Part shown: piece by piece, positions 45,601-56,642 of the stretch
Layout of the letters: each line of letters begins with the position of its first letter
Numbering within the stretch: the stretch's first letter is position 1
From: Odontesthes bonariensis
Taxonomy: Eukaryota; Chordata; Actinopteri; Atheriniformes; Atherinopsidae
Length of the DNA: 64,000 nt
Direction: 5' to 3'
Assembly (NCBI RefSeq): GCF_027942865.1
Contig: NC_134524.1
Coordinates: 19,955,536 to 20,019,535 of the forward strand
Notes under the pieces: generated by a model
Seen by the model: the letters and a program-made list of their open reading frames with translations, nothing else
Told to the model about the DNA's origin: nothing
The model's database searches: none
Translations under genes and position numbers: made by a program

Positions 45601-45832
45601 TGCAAAATTAGATATAAAGAGAAGGAACTGTTTTTTAATAAAGAAATGTAGCACTGAGTAAATGAAGTATTATAGATTGGGAGTCGTCTCAGTATTGTGC
45701 AAATCTGTTTGTCGAATGAACCCACAACATTCTGATCTGACTGCAAATAATTGACTTCATCTGCGCTGCTCAAACAGAACAGAAAGTGATGTACTTACAC
45801 AGAAGCCCCAGCAAAAGCAAGTTCGGCCCCAT
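39621..45832 (-). CDS. Fc receptor-like Ig receptor, gene B (five Ig domains)
   Basis: Exons: 45832-45799, 45435-45400, 43971-43660, 43430-43164, 42980-42687, 42278-42003, 40830-40588, 40472-40359, 40153-40085, 39787-39737, 39652-39621. Total 1,728 nt, 575 residues, all phases consistent, no stop. Signal peptide 1-23; Ig domains D1a (24-127), D2a (128-216), D1b (217-314), D2b (315-406), D3 (407-487); transmembrane exon 488-525; tail as in gene A with YENE, VYSSLL and ITIM-type SDYANV. D1a/D2a repeat D1b/D2b. D1b begins with a different leader (VPRLTVSPSW) at an acceptor unlike that of D1a. The transmembrane exon reads GTSGG where gene A has GKVGG. Leukocyte receptor role by family; ligand unknown. 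Confidence 0.85.
45040..45062. repeat. Poly-C tract in gene B intron 2
   Basis: About 22 consecutive C. The same place in relic C (near 51,512) has nine C, and gene A lost the region. Confidence 0.9.
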
Positions 45833-46060
45833 CCTCACATCCAGCCCTGATAATGTGTCCCTCTGCTAAGTCTGAATATTTCCTCTTTATAGCAGCATGC
45901 AGGCTAAAACTGCAGCGTCTGAGCGGACACAGAGAACGTCAGTCAGATGGTATCGACAAGTTCTTTTTTCTTTAGTATTTCCTCTTTCTTTCTTCATCTG
46001 CAATAGAGTTCTTCTACAGAACACTTTGTCACTTCCTGTCCAGTCACTGCAAATAAAGAT
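45833..46060 (-). promoter_or_regulatory. Putative promoter of gene B
   Basis: Same purine boxes as before gene A: complement of tttcctcttt at about 45,879 and of cacttcctgt at 46,030-46,039. Homology to gene A runs on to about 46,737, apart from about 330 bp (46,214-46,545) present only in B. Confidence 0.35.
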
Positions 46061-46737
46061 GAACTCATGATGATCAAAAAAAATCTAAACAACATAAAAA
46101 TGAAAATAAAGTTATGAGTGGAATCAAATATACATCAAATAATTTATTTTTATTTTTAAAGTTACATGTTCCTGTCCCTGAAAAACTCCCTGATTTTTGG
46201 TTTTTACTGCTTACTCTGAGCGTACATTATTGTGACACAGCAGGGGGTCTTGCAGCCATGCAAACTTAAACATTCAGACCTCAGTAGTTCCACACATTAG
46301 TCAGGTAGCTTTGGCAGCAGCTGACTCCCCTGCACCAGCTTTGCTTTGGTAAGTCTGCCCATGTAATCAGAGGAGAGGAAGAGAGAGGAGCTCGTGTCCA
46401 GGAGGGAGAGGACACAGAAAAAGAGGACACAGACAGGCCTCCTGTCACCGCATCGCTTCCAAATGAAGGTTTAAAATATTCAATGCAAACTTCCACAAAA
46501 GAGTGTTTAGTCTGCAGAAAAGAAAAGTGTAGACCCTCTTCACACCTTCAAACTGTGTTGCTAAATACACTTTTAGACAGTGTCATCACCACACAGGAAC
46601 TGGAACTAGATCTTTTATCAACGGCCCATTTTAAAAGTACACAGCAAAGTGCAGTTAAAGTACCATGTAGTTGTGAGATATATTCTCAACACAGCATTAA
46701 GTACTTTTATTCCTGTTACGTTGAATCAAGTGTTTCT

Positions 46738-47530
46738 TTTTTTTTTTTTTTTTGTCCTGTCCAGCATTATGGCAGCAGAATTGTAATCTGAATACCGTTT
46801 ATGCTAAACACATTTGCTATGCCAAGGAAAGCTTTATGAATGTAAAGCTCCCCTTGATGTCCATCAGCTCCTCATTTTTATTCATTTATTTTTGTTACAA
46901 TATTTAACATGATATGATAATAGTGCCGAACCGGACCGGGGGACAGAGAGAGAGGGAGAGGCAGGCTAAAGTTGAAGCTTAGCTTAGCTGCAACTCAAAA
47001 AATGTCCGGCCGGCTGAAACAGACTGCGGAAAGAAATGTTCACCAAGAATTCTATTACGTATTGAACATGAAATTAAATGAGAGAGAACATGGCATTCAT
47101 TAAAACTAATCAATACCTAACAAACATCCGATCTACACCCACCCACGTAGGGACCAGACTCAGAAAAATGGGGGACAGGTAATAATGTTAATGATACAAA
47201 TTATTGACAGCTCCTTTCAAAACAGTCAAGGACACTGTACAAACAAGATATTAGATAAAACGCAGGAATTAAAACATCTTACCATATTAAAAATACACAG
47301 AACGGAGCAATCACTGTAGGTAAGCAAAGTTCAACGAATGGGTTTTGAGTTTAGACTTGAACAGAGGGAGAGTGTCAGTATTGAGAGACGGACCTCTGTC
47401 CTTTCAGGCTGCTGCTCCACATTTACAGTAGCCGATAATGTAAAACAACCCACTGGCTGAAGTATTTGCATTAAGTTCATCATCTCCCTCAGTCTTCCCT
47501 AATGTTATCGGTGCACTACACTGTACCCAT
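46738..47530. other. Intergenic repeat-like DNA
   Basis: Starts with a T20 tract. The 47,190-47,420 part (GACAGCTCCTTTCAAAACAG, 'gggttttgagtttagacttgaacag') is a common teleost dispersed repeat type. No gene. Confidence 0.45.
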
Positions 47531-47534
47531 GTAC

Positions 47535-47900
47535 GCATCCAAGGCAAGGCAATTTGTAGAGCACAATTCGTACACAAGGCAATTCAAAGTGCTTCAAAGC
47601 TACATAAAATCACAAGAAGGCAATAAAATCATTCCAAAAAACAAAAAAAGTCATTAATTAATTAATTTAAAAGTAAAAAGTGCAGATAAATACTTTCAGG
47701 TGTCATATGCACATCTAAATAGAACTGTTTTCAGTCTGGATTTAAACATTGTCACATTGTCCAGGCCCCTGCTGGACCCGTGGAGGCTGACTATGTAAAC
47801 CGAACATTTTTCCATATCCTAAATGTACAGGTACACTTGGGGATAATTGTCCATAGACTCTGAACTGGATTTCTCATTTTGAAAAACACCACATCAACCC
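47535..47900 (-). repeat. Teleost dispersed repeat ('aattcaaagtgcttcaaag' type)
   Basis: The 'caatttgtagagcacaattc' and 'ttttcagtctggatttaaa' text is a repeat found throughout fish genomes. Probably a SINE or LINE 3' derivative; family not assigned. Confidence 0.5.
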
Positions 47901-48204
47901 CTTTGAGTAATGCTGAGCAGTGTTATATTTATAGACTTTCTTTATTGGAGGCAATTTCACAGGTAGAAATGTAGCAGTACAGCGCAACAGAGAAACCTTC
48001 CAATCTATCATTTTTCCCCAGTTTTTTTCCCTCCCACAATCCCACCCCACGCAACAGAACAGTTCTACAAATTCAATTTCAACATATAAACAGTACAAAA
48101 CACATATAAACACATGAATATGGAAAATGACAAAGTAAACTAGTAAATTTAAATAAAAATATTTAAATAAATTAAAAAATTAAATAAAATATAAATAAAT
48201 ATAT

Positions 48205-48898
48205 GGGGGGCTCAGTCGTCGCAGTCAGGCAGAGATGTCAAAGATTCATTATAGTTTAAGAGAGGTCTCCAAGTCTTTTCAAAAGGACCTAATGAACCAT
48301 TGAGGGAAAATCTGAGCTTTTCAAGTTTAATGGACAGTAGCACCCCTTTCACCCACCTGCTGTGAGACGGAGGTTGAGGGTTTTTCCAATTGAGAAGTAT
48401 GAGTCACCTGGCCAGCAAAGTGGCAAATGCAAGAACAATTTGCATAACTTTAGATGCAAGAGGCTGCAGGGGGGAACCAAATAGGGCCAAGAGGGGATCC
48501 GGAGAAATAGTAGTGTTGTAAGCTGTGCTAAGAGTTTTAAAGATTTCAGACCAAAATGTGGCAAGCCTGGGACAAAACCAAAACATATGGGAATGGTCGG
48601 CTGGGGATTGTTTGCACCTATTACAGGAATTGGTTATATTGGGGTAAATCCGAGATAGCCTCACATTAGTGTAATGAACTTTGTGTACAACTTTACACTG
48701 TAGAAGGCCGTGCCTCGCGCAGATTGAAGAGGAGTGGACTAACCGTAAAACTTGTTGCCAATAATGATCGGGTAGTGCGGTTCCAAGCTCTTGCTCCCAA
48801 GACTCCTTGGGACCGGATAGTGTTACATTTATGCCCTGTGAAACCTCATCATTGACTCCTATCCTCCGTGCATACAGATGATCTGTGATGGAGCTCAT
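48205..48898 (-). pseudogene. L1/Tx1-type LINE ORF2 C-terminus
   Basis: Minus-strand text (48,898-48,404) has the C-terminal signature CNRCKQSPADHSHMFWFCPR, then a TGA, then LLNWKNPQPPSHSRWVKGV and LRFSLNGSLGPFEKTW to the natural end near 48,225. This is the C-terminal cysteine-rich part of L1-type ORF2. A single premature stop at 48,404 breaks it, and upstream (48,900-49,420) is decayed. Confidence 0.7.
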
Positions 48899-48899
48899 T

Positions 48900-49680
48900 T
48901 CATTTCCAACATTGAGGCTAAATGGCAGGGATCAGTTCATGATTCTAGGATCTTCCGAGCATCCTCACTGGCACAGAGGTTTGCACAAGGCGCAAGAATT
49001 TTACTAACCTGAAGGAGTGTACTTTAGAAGTAAGGTGTAGCATAGGCAGAATTTTGGTAATGTAATGAGAGGTCAGGTGTAGAGGTCATCTTAAGGAATT
49101 TAAAGTGCTCGTCATACTTTATTATAGATAGCCATATAAGGCACATATTGCATCCAATTGCCAAGTCTTAACACATGTATATCCATTCAATGGTGTCCTG
49201 CTTGGGGATAAAGGCTATGCATGCTGGCCGTACCTCCTCACGCCATATCCTGATCCAGGAACAAGGGAGGAGAGGGCATTCCACCATGCACATGCTAAAA
49301 CAAGGGCACGGATAGAAATGACCTTTGGCCAAGTTAAATACAGGTTCATTGCTTAAAGTTCTCAGGCACCATGGCTGACTTCTGACAGAGCCATCTTAAA
49401 TTAATAGTATACTTCATATTTTATACATTTTGTCTTGTGGACAAAGTCTTTTCTTCGTTGAGTTTTAGTGCCTGAAAGGACTCAGTTTCTCCTGACACAG
49501 TGAGGGACCTGTACAGGGACACATATTTCCTTTGATCCTTATTGTTGTGACCTTTGACTTAGAACTTCTTTTCATAAGTTAGCATTAACACAGTAGCAGT
49601 TTAAGTCAGAGCAAGTGTAAGAAGGCTAAATGGACAGAGATGATTTATAACTTTCCACACGTTTAGGTCATGGCACCCCA
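48900..49680. other. Decayed LINE and unassigned DNA
   Basis: The first ~450 bp probably continue the L1-type fragment upstream but no frame holds. The rest shows nothing recognisable. Confidence 0.4.
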
Positions 49681-49984
49681 CTGTGAATATAAATGTAAAA
49701 AACACATTTCTAACACGTTGCATGAAACGTACAATAATGACAAGTTTGAGTTCAAGTTGTGTTGAATTGTTTAATTATTATTACATGTTTCTCAAGCTGT
49801 GGAGAGAAAACAGAATTAAATACAGTTCACAACACAAAATTCTCCTTTATCTGAATTTATACTAACATCCCTCTCCAGTTTCATAATCACCAGCTTGATC
49901 TTTTTTATTTTCAGTTTCTTCCATATCTAGTTTGGTGCTCTCTTTATTGGACAAACACATTTCTTCAAAGGCTACTTACCACTC

Positions 49985-50490
49985 TGAAATATTTTCCTGT
50001 ACTTTACCTTCACCTGCTGCCAGGTACGCTTTTGGCTGTTAAGATTGCTCCTGTTGAGATGTAACAGTGAAAAATTAATATGTGGGTCACACACTCACGA
50101 CAATATAGTCACTACAGTATGATGATGCGCGTCGATTATTGGGTTATTAATAAAGTGAGCAGGGCCAGTATATTTGTGCTGTACATCTCATACAGAGACA
50201 ATTCAGCATGCTTTATGTAAACAAATTATAACACAAAGAGGAGAGCATAAATACATGAGGACAGTAAAATAAATATCTAACAATTGACAATGGTATGAAA
50301 CTTTCATAGCCTACGCATTTAGTCTGTCTGCAGTTGTTAGCCATGACGTTTCTTCGCTTTATTGATCGCAGCTGTATTACCATTTCTGGTGATGACACTT
50401 TTAAACTCCTCATATAGCTCCATCAGCATTATTTGTTCAGCTGCAGAAAAAATAACAGCTTGTCTTGCTCTCCTTTTCACACAGATCTCG
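49985..50490 (-). pseudogene. Myb/SANT-like DNA-binding domain, two exons
   Basis: Minus strand. Exon 1 (about 50,490-50,307) reads KRRARQAVIFSAAEQ and LMELYEEFKSVITR, loses one base around 50,345, then WLTTADRLNA with donor GC|GTAGGC. Exon 2 (about 50,055-49,988) reads SNLNSQKRTWQQVKVKYRKI, donor GTAAGT. Together they form the MSANTD-type Myb/SANT helix set that fish Harbinger transposons and derived genes (FSBP/MSANTD) encode. The spliced frame is good except for the one-base break. No nuclease partner was seen next to it. Confidence 0.55.
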
Positions 50491-50699
50491 GTTTTTCCAC
50501 CATCCACTCGTCAGGGCTTCTTACGTTCCTCGTGCACTCGCACTAAGCTAGGCTATGTAAGCCTCGCTTGGATGAGCCTCACCGAGATGCAGCTAAAATA
50601 TCTTTGAGGAACGACTTGAAGCTTAAATGGGAGATGGCGCTAGTTCAAGCGACGCTTACCGGCTATAGCCTGGCTTACTTTAGCTACCTTCTAGGAACA

Positions 50700-51115
50700 C
50701 CCCTCAGGTTTTGAGTTTCAGTCTTGTCATTGTTTTTCCCCCTCACTCTGGTCATTGGTTCATTCACATCATTAGTTCAGTCACTGCACCCGCTAGTCAT
50801 TGTCACCAGCTGCACTCACTCTCCAATCACTCCCATCCCTCTATTTAGTTTGTCTTTGCTTGTCTTCCCTACATGTCTACTTACCCATGCTACCTGCGTT
50901 TCCCAAGTTAAGTACCTATTTATTCTATTCTATTCTATTCTATGCCATGCCAAGTGGTTTTGTTTGTTTTCCACAGTCACGTTTTCTGAATCCGGATTAG
51001 CCGCGCCTTTTGTTTGTACCTTGCTTTTTGTTAAATAAACCAAGTTTTCCTTTTTGAAGCTAATCCACTGATGATGATGCTCTCGGTCTGTTGATCTTTC
51101 TCCAGAAACTGAAAA
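50700..51115 (+). mobile_element. LTR-like remnant
   Basis: Shares with 53,206-53,666 the blocks 'gtcattgt..ccagctgcactca', 'ccaatcactccca', 'ctatttagttt' and '..agccgcgcctttkgttt..' before AATAAA (about 51,032). Probably an older solo LTR. Ends are unclear. Confidence 0.45.
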
Positions 51116-51124
51116 GTAATTTCC

Positions 51125-51976
51125 ATTTTATGTCGATCTAATGGACAGTAAAATGATCTCATCTTATCTTAAAGGTTTCCCTTTTTCAGGTTTTCCTGGT
51201 ATGCCTGCAAACTGAACCACAAACCTGTACTTTTCTTTTTCCTGGAGCAAGAAGGGGCCTGGAGGAGACAGATGCTGCTATTGGAGGACAAACTATATGA
51301 TTTATTGAGTAGAAAGGTGACTGGGTTGTGTAATGTAATGAACTCAAGTCCAGTTATTCTGTCATATATCAACTACAATGAAAACTAGTCCTCAGCCAAG
51401 CACCACGGATAAAAGCTGGACTCACACCAAGTTGTAGTCAGACTACTGGTGATACTTCAAAAAAGAAAAGAAAGAAGCACTGTTGGAATGTATTAGGTCA
51501 AACCACTATGACCCCCCCCCCTTCCCACTATGACACCATAGATATCACCAGTGTTATTGCATAAGTAGGAAAAACAACACTGAATGTCCATAATTATTGA
51601 CTTTGACTTTGTCCACCTGCTGGTCACATCAGACTCACCAGTGTATCACCACCATGTTCATAATGACATGCATTCACCTCTTCCTGGTAAAGATATGACT
51701 TCCTTAACTAAAACTGTTTGAGCGCTAATCCTAACTTGTAACATGATTGTTGCAGCAACACAACAAACTACAGACACAAAAAGAAGATGCAGCTCAGCGT
51801 GATGAAGATGATGGTAAATGAGCGAGTAAAAAAACAGTAAAGAGAAGGTTTTTCAGTTACCTTGAGCATGTCCACAGTAAAGGAGTGAACTGAACGCTGA
51901 AAGGAGGATTGACACTTCATTAGATATCAAGCTGAAAGACACAGAATCACTGGAAAAAAAAACATTCAGAACACAG
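51125..51976 (-). pseudogene. FCRL gene relic C (part of intron 2, exon 2, start of intron 1)
   Basis: Aligns with gene A 5,913-6,665 joined to 14,708-14,944, and with gene B 44,672-45,513. It contains an intact copy of the 36-nt signal-peptide mini-exon (51896-51861). Exon 1 and all Ig exons are absent: the right side ends in a TTAA foldback insertion and the left side in LTR-like DNA. A remnant of a third tandem gene. Confidence 0.75.
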
Positions 51977-51984
51977 TATATTAA

Positions 51985-52904
51985 AGGGGAACTCCGGGGC
52001 ATTTGAAGCGTGTTTCCATTGCTAGAGGTTGTCAAATACTGACAGTAGGACACAGAGAGGTGCGTATCTGCGCTCCCTGTGTGGAGATCGCTCTGTCCGC
52101 ACACCCTGTCATGCGAGGCTAATACGTGGTGGCTAAGGGGCAAGCGCTAACCCTTCCACGTAAAACAACAACTTGCACACTGCAGAAACGTCACACCACT
52201 TTATAAACCATCCGACAATAAAGTCACAAGCCTTACCATCAAAACCATATGCATGGTTCTCACATTACTGGCATGGGGACGTTACAAAACAAATTTATAA
52301 ACAGCATAGAACTCACCGGCTGGTTGTAGGCTCGCGCATGTGAAAGCCCAAAAGAGTCGATGGAGAATAATCCCATATACAAAACAATTATATTCTCTAG
52401 AAAAACTGCGTTCAAGTATTTAAAACATTACAACAATACATGCCCAGTAATATTGTTGTAATGTTTTAAATACTTGAACGTAGTTTTTCTAGAGAAGATA
52501 ATAGTTTTGTATATGGGATTATCGTCCATGGACTCTTTTGGGCTTTCACATGCGCGAGCCTACAACCAGCCGGTGAGTTATATGCTGTTTATAAAGTTGT
52601 TTTGTAACGTCCCCATGCCAGTAATGTGAGAACCATGCATATGGTTTTGATGGTAAGGCTTGTGACTTTATTGTCGGATGGGTTATAAAGTGGTGTGACG
52701 TTTCTGCAGTGTGCAAGTTGTTGTTTTACGTGGAAGGGTTAGCGCTTGCCCCTTAGCCACCACGTATTAGCCTCGCATGACAGGCTGTGCGGACAGAGCG
52801 ATCTCCACACAGGGAGCGCAGATCTGGACCTCTCTGTGTCCTACTAGAAGTATTTGACAACCTCTAGCAATGGAAACACGCTTCAAATGCCCCGGAGTTC
52901 CCCT
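51985..52904. mobile_element. 920-bp near-perfect foldback, TTAA target
   Basis: Ends AGGGGAACTCCGG... and its complement; TTAA at 51981-51984 and 52905-52908. Each arm is roughly 450 bp and almost identical, meeting near 52,445. TTAA duplication fits piggyBac or Kolobok superfamilies. Non-coding. Confidence 0.85.
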
Positions 52905-52908
52905 TTAA

Positions 52909-53205
52909 TGGTATATTAATCATGAACGCAAACAATGGCAGTGCGCCACTCTTTCTACAGTCGTGTTACTTGTTTGAGTGAGATAATTCACTGCTTGTGG
53001 CTAAATTAAACTAAAAGAAAAAGAGATCTAAAAGATCCCAAGAAAACGGTATCATCCTTTTTCTTTCAAAATGTCTAAATAGTTTCAGTTTGAATGCATA
53101 TTAGAGTCAAAATTACAGATTATAAACTCTTTAATATCTTACATTATCATCCCCTTCCAAGCATCTAGGAGTAACAACTTTGATTAAAAAAAATGGTGCA
53201 AAGGA
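52909..53205. other. AT-rich spacer
   Basis: No gene or element recognised. Confidence 0.5.
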
Positions 53206-53666
53206 CTGTCACGTCCATGGGGTTTTCCCCATGTTTTTAGTTTGATGTTTTATCATGTTATTTATGTTTTGGTTTTTGAGTTCATGTTTTAGCCAGGTCT
53301 TGTATTTAGTTTTGCCATTGCCTTCCCCACAGTTTGTCATTGTCCCCAGCTGCACTCAGTCACCAATCACTCCCAGTTCCCTATTTAGTTTCCAGGCTCC
53401 CCTGTCATTTGGTGAAATCCGTTTTTCCATGATTTTCACCCCTCATGCCACGTCGCTACGTAACCAAGTTAAGTGTTTGTCAATCTCTTGCCAAGTCTTT
53501 TGTTTCCTTTAGTCATATTCATGTTTTTTGTCTCAGTTTAGTTTTTTTGTCATCCGGCTCAGCCGCGCCTTTGGTTTAACTTTGTTTTTGTGAATAAAAC
53601 CCCAGTCTTTTTTGCCTTACACCTCTGAGTCCGCATCTGTGTCCTACCAATCCACCACGTTACGAC
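53206..53666 (+). mobile_element. Putative solo LTR
   Basis: Begins TGTCACGTCC and ends CGTTACGACA (TG...CA), with AATAAA near 53,595. A candidate imperfect flank repeat (aaggac / aagacc). Related to the remnant at 50,700-51,115. Confidence 0.5.
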
Positions 53667-53739
53667 AAAGACCGGAAACAAAAAAGAGAAATAACGTCTG
53701 ACGAAGATGCCCCCCCCCAAGAGAAAAGTCTCCCCCCAT

Positions 53740-56450
53740 CACTGCATGAAAAGAGGGATTTGCGGATGTATGTGGCCCCTTACATGTCCGCATACGTTGA
53801 GCCCCTGCATTTGCGGTGGTAAAAGTGAAAACTTGGCCCAAATTGTCGCAAATTGACCTGGCTACTGCTCCCCCATGCCCCCCTCCCCTCCCCTACTTAG
53901 GAGAGCCTTTAATATGTAAATGCCAGTGATCAGGTCAGGAGGTGCCACAGTCATTTTCAAGTGGGGTGGGGTGAGGTGAGGTGGGGGGTGGGCAGGCCTG
54001 TTTCTACACGTTCACCATCACCTCCAACTCCAGCCAAGTTTGTTGCTGTGTTGTCTTGAAAAAGAAGAGGTGCACGCTGTCTGCTGGTGACAGGTGATGC
54101 ATATCTGTTTTTTTTTCTCCCAAACACCTCTTTTGTAACCGCTTTTTGTGGGCAAAATTCAAGGTTTCAAGGTTTCAAAGGTTTATTGTCATGTGTGCAG
54201 TTAGAAACGTGTTTCCCTGAACAAAGAAATTATTTTCTTTGTTGCCCGCACTGGATGTCCAAATGTATAATAATAAAGATAAGATAAAGATAAAATAAGC
54301 ATGCAACAGCAATATTCTAAAAGGTTTCTTAAATAAAATAGAAATAAAAATATAGAAATCTGGCCTGTATACATAATGTGCAGTAGTGCGCTCAGTGTTT
54401 TATTGTGTATGGCTTAATTCGGTGTCACAATGGTCACAATATCGCCGAGGTCTTTTCTTTCTCCTTGCAGAGTCCATTTTTGTGTCAACACAGTGCAAAT
54501 TGCCAGCTGTGGTCAGACAACATTAAATAGCAAAAGGACGGGAGGTTGTCTCGCGAGTATTCCGTGTAATGACGTATACGCATATGATTGGTGGAGCTTA
54601 ACGGCTCGCATAAGCTCTCGTTCAATCACGTATGAGAAACATTGTGTCGTGAAGTGTAAACAAAAAGTTTAAGGAGCAGATCTGGCGGCAGAAAGGCAGA
54701 CAGAAATCGCTGAAAACTGCCCTGGTTTGCGGAATACAATGGCTGGAAGACGACTAGCTTTCAACTCCCCAGCAACTCTCTGCGGGTCTACAGGTTTGTG
54801 TGTTTTTTTCTACTTGCACATGAGCATTTGATTGTTTAATTTTAGTCTTGTTGACACTGTACAACACTTGGGACAGTTCTCGCTGATTTTAAATGTGCTG
54901 TATATTAAACTTACTTACTCACTTGCTTACAGGCAGATAAAATGAAAGTCCTGTTGAATGCTATGACCGAGATTCGCTAGGTTGGAGGCAAGATGGCCGT
55001 CGAACGGACTGGAGTTACATTCCAGAGAAGTTGAAGAGCGCAAGAGAAGGCGGATACAGAATCCGAAAACCGCGGTAAGAGTAGGTTATTGACTGTGGCT
55101 TTAGGCTAAACTCAACTTAATTGTGTCCATCACGTGAAAACCAGTGTGAGTTGCTTTATTAAAAAAAAATGAATTTCGTGTTTTCAATTTATAGGAAGCA
55201 GTTCGCCGCCTGCATAACTCACTGTGGCATTATAATCCAGGTCAAGGGTGAGAATAAGTGAATGTTCTCCCAATATCTAGTTGAGTTGGACCCGATGTTA
55301 CGTTAATGCAGGTTTTTTTATTAACCATAGGCCTGTTGTTTTTACAGGCTACGGTCACCTCACAATATGGATGTAACGAGTCGCTTGAAGGAGGCGGTGG
55401 CAAACAGTCCGAACTTCAGAGAGGCAGACGGGGACACTATCGAGGGTGAGCGGCGCTGACTTTTACCACGGCTGGCACTGATACTTTTAAGCACTGGTCA
55501 TTTTATTCATTCCTCTTGTTTGTTTGTTTTTAGCTGCGTGACGGACCTGTGTGCTGTGCTACAGGCGCGTCTTGAAGCCAACCCGAAATACTCACAGTCT
55601 CACCACAGAAGAGTGAAAGAGAGTAAGAACATATACGCTGTCAATATGACTTTCGTTACTTTATAGACAAGTTGTCAATATGCTGTGCATGGATTATTTA
55701 TTGGTTATTCCAACAGCTCCCAGAAGCCAGCTTCTGATCCAGGATGAGGACGTCTGACAACTCCGCAGACTCTGCAGGGACCGGAGGAATGAGAAGAATG
55801 CGGATTCCAAACGGCGGCGTTTAGGCTTATTGTGTATATTGTAGGCTACAGCAGTGTGTGTATATAGTTTTCAATTCTTTATTATCAATATGGTTCTTAT
55901 TACAAAGTAAGCTATGTACATTGTGTGGTGTGGCAATAAAAGCGCTTTAAAAAAAAAAAAGTTTTCTTTTTCATTCTCAATAGATTCACGTCATTCATGC
56001 CTGCATTAGCCTAGTCATAGTGCAGCTTATAAGAATGACGTGAATATATGAAGTACACAAACATCCCAGGAATATTAGTAATCATAATCACAATTATTAA
56101 TCATAATTGCTGAATGATATGCCCATATGAAGTATGCATATATTAACCTTATTGGCCAATGGGCGGTCAGCTTTACAAGAGCTTTTTTATGTAATCACGT
56201 GCCTTTTTTGTCCAATACCAGCGAGGCCAGTGAGAGGTCCAGGCACTCTCACAGCGGGGTGCTAATCGCTGGGCCATTAGCACCCCGCTGTGAGAGCCCG
56301 CCGCGAGTTGGGTTCGTTTCCGACGATTTTGTCGCTCAACAAACTTAAAGTTTGTCTGCCTGCAAGCGCCCAGGTGCGTCCGAAAATTAGGCAAATTCGC
56401 AGAAGTTCACTGCCGTCCACAGTGACACAAATCCCTCTTTTCGTGCAGTG
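53740..56450 (+). mobile_element. CACTA/EnSpm-like transposon, copy 2
   Basis: TIR as copy 1, TSD CAT (53737-53739 and 56451-56453), 2,711 bp, opposite orientation to copy 1. The internal spliced gene now reads on the plus strand (about 54,993-55,757) but is damaged: about 70 bp missing near 54,970, and small deletions in the MAVE and KRRR exon. AATAAA followed by an A-rich run occurs at 55,935-55,960. Confidence 0.7.
54993..55757 (+). pseudogene. Damaged copy of CACTA-borne unknown gene
   Basis: Homologous exons to 28,383-27,606: a shortened first exon near 54,993-55,074 (2-base and larger losses), then 55,195-55,247, 55,350-55,446, 55,533-55,621 and a terminal exon at 55,718. Later exons keep most of the residues (RRLHN, SRLKEAV, ARLEANPKYSQ). 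Splice signals are conserved. Confidence 0.45.
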
Positions 56451-56642
56451 CATTATGATTCATGGAAAGCAATCTCTGATGTACCCAAGAATAAGAACCA
56501 AATCACTGGAAATGATCATGCCAGCTCCACCTTCAGCCAGCAGGATTCTGCATTGCACACTTCAGTGTCACACTGCCCTCTGCTGGTGTGGTTGCTGGAA
56601 AAGTGCACTTGGTTTCACATTACGTAAATGATTCGGTATTAA

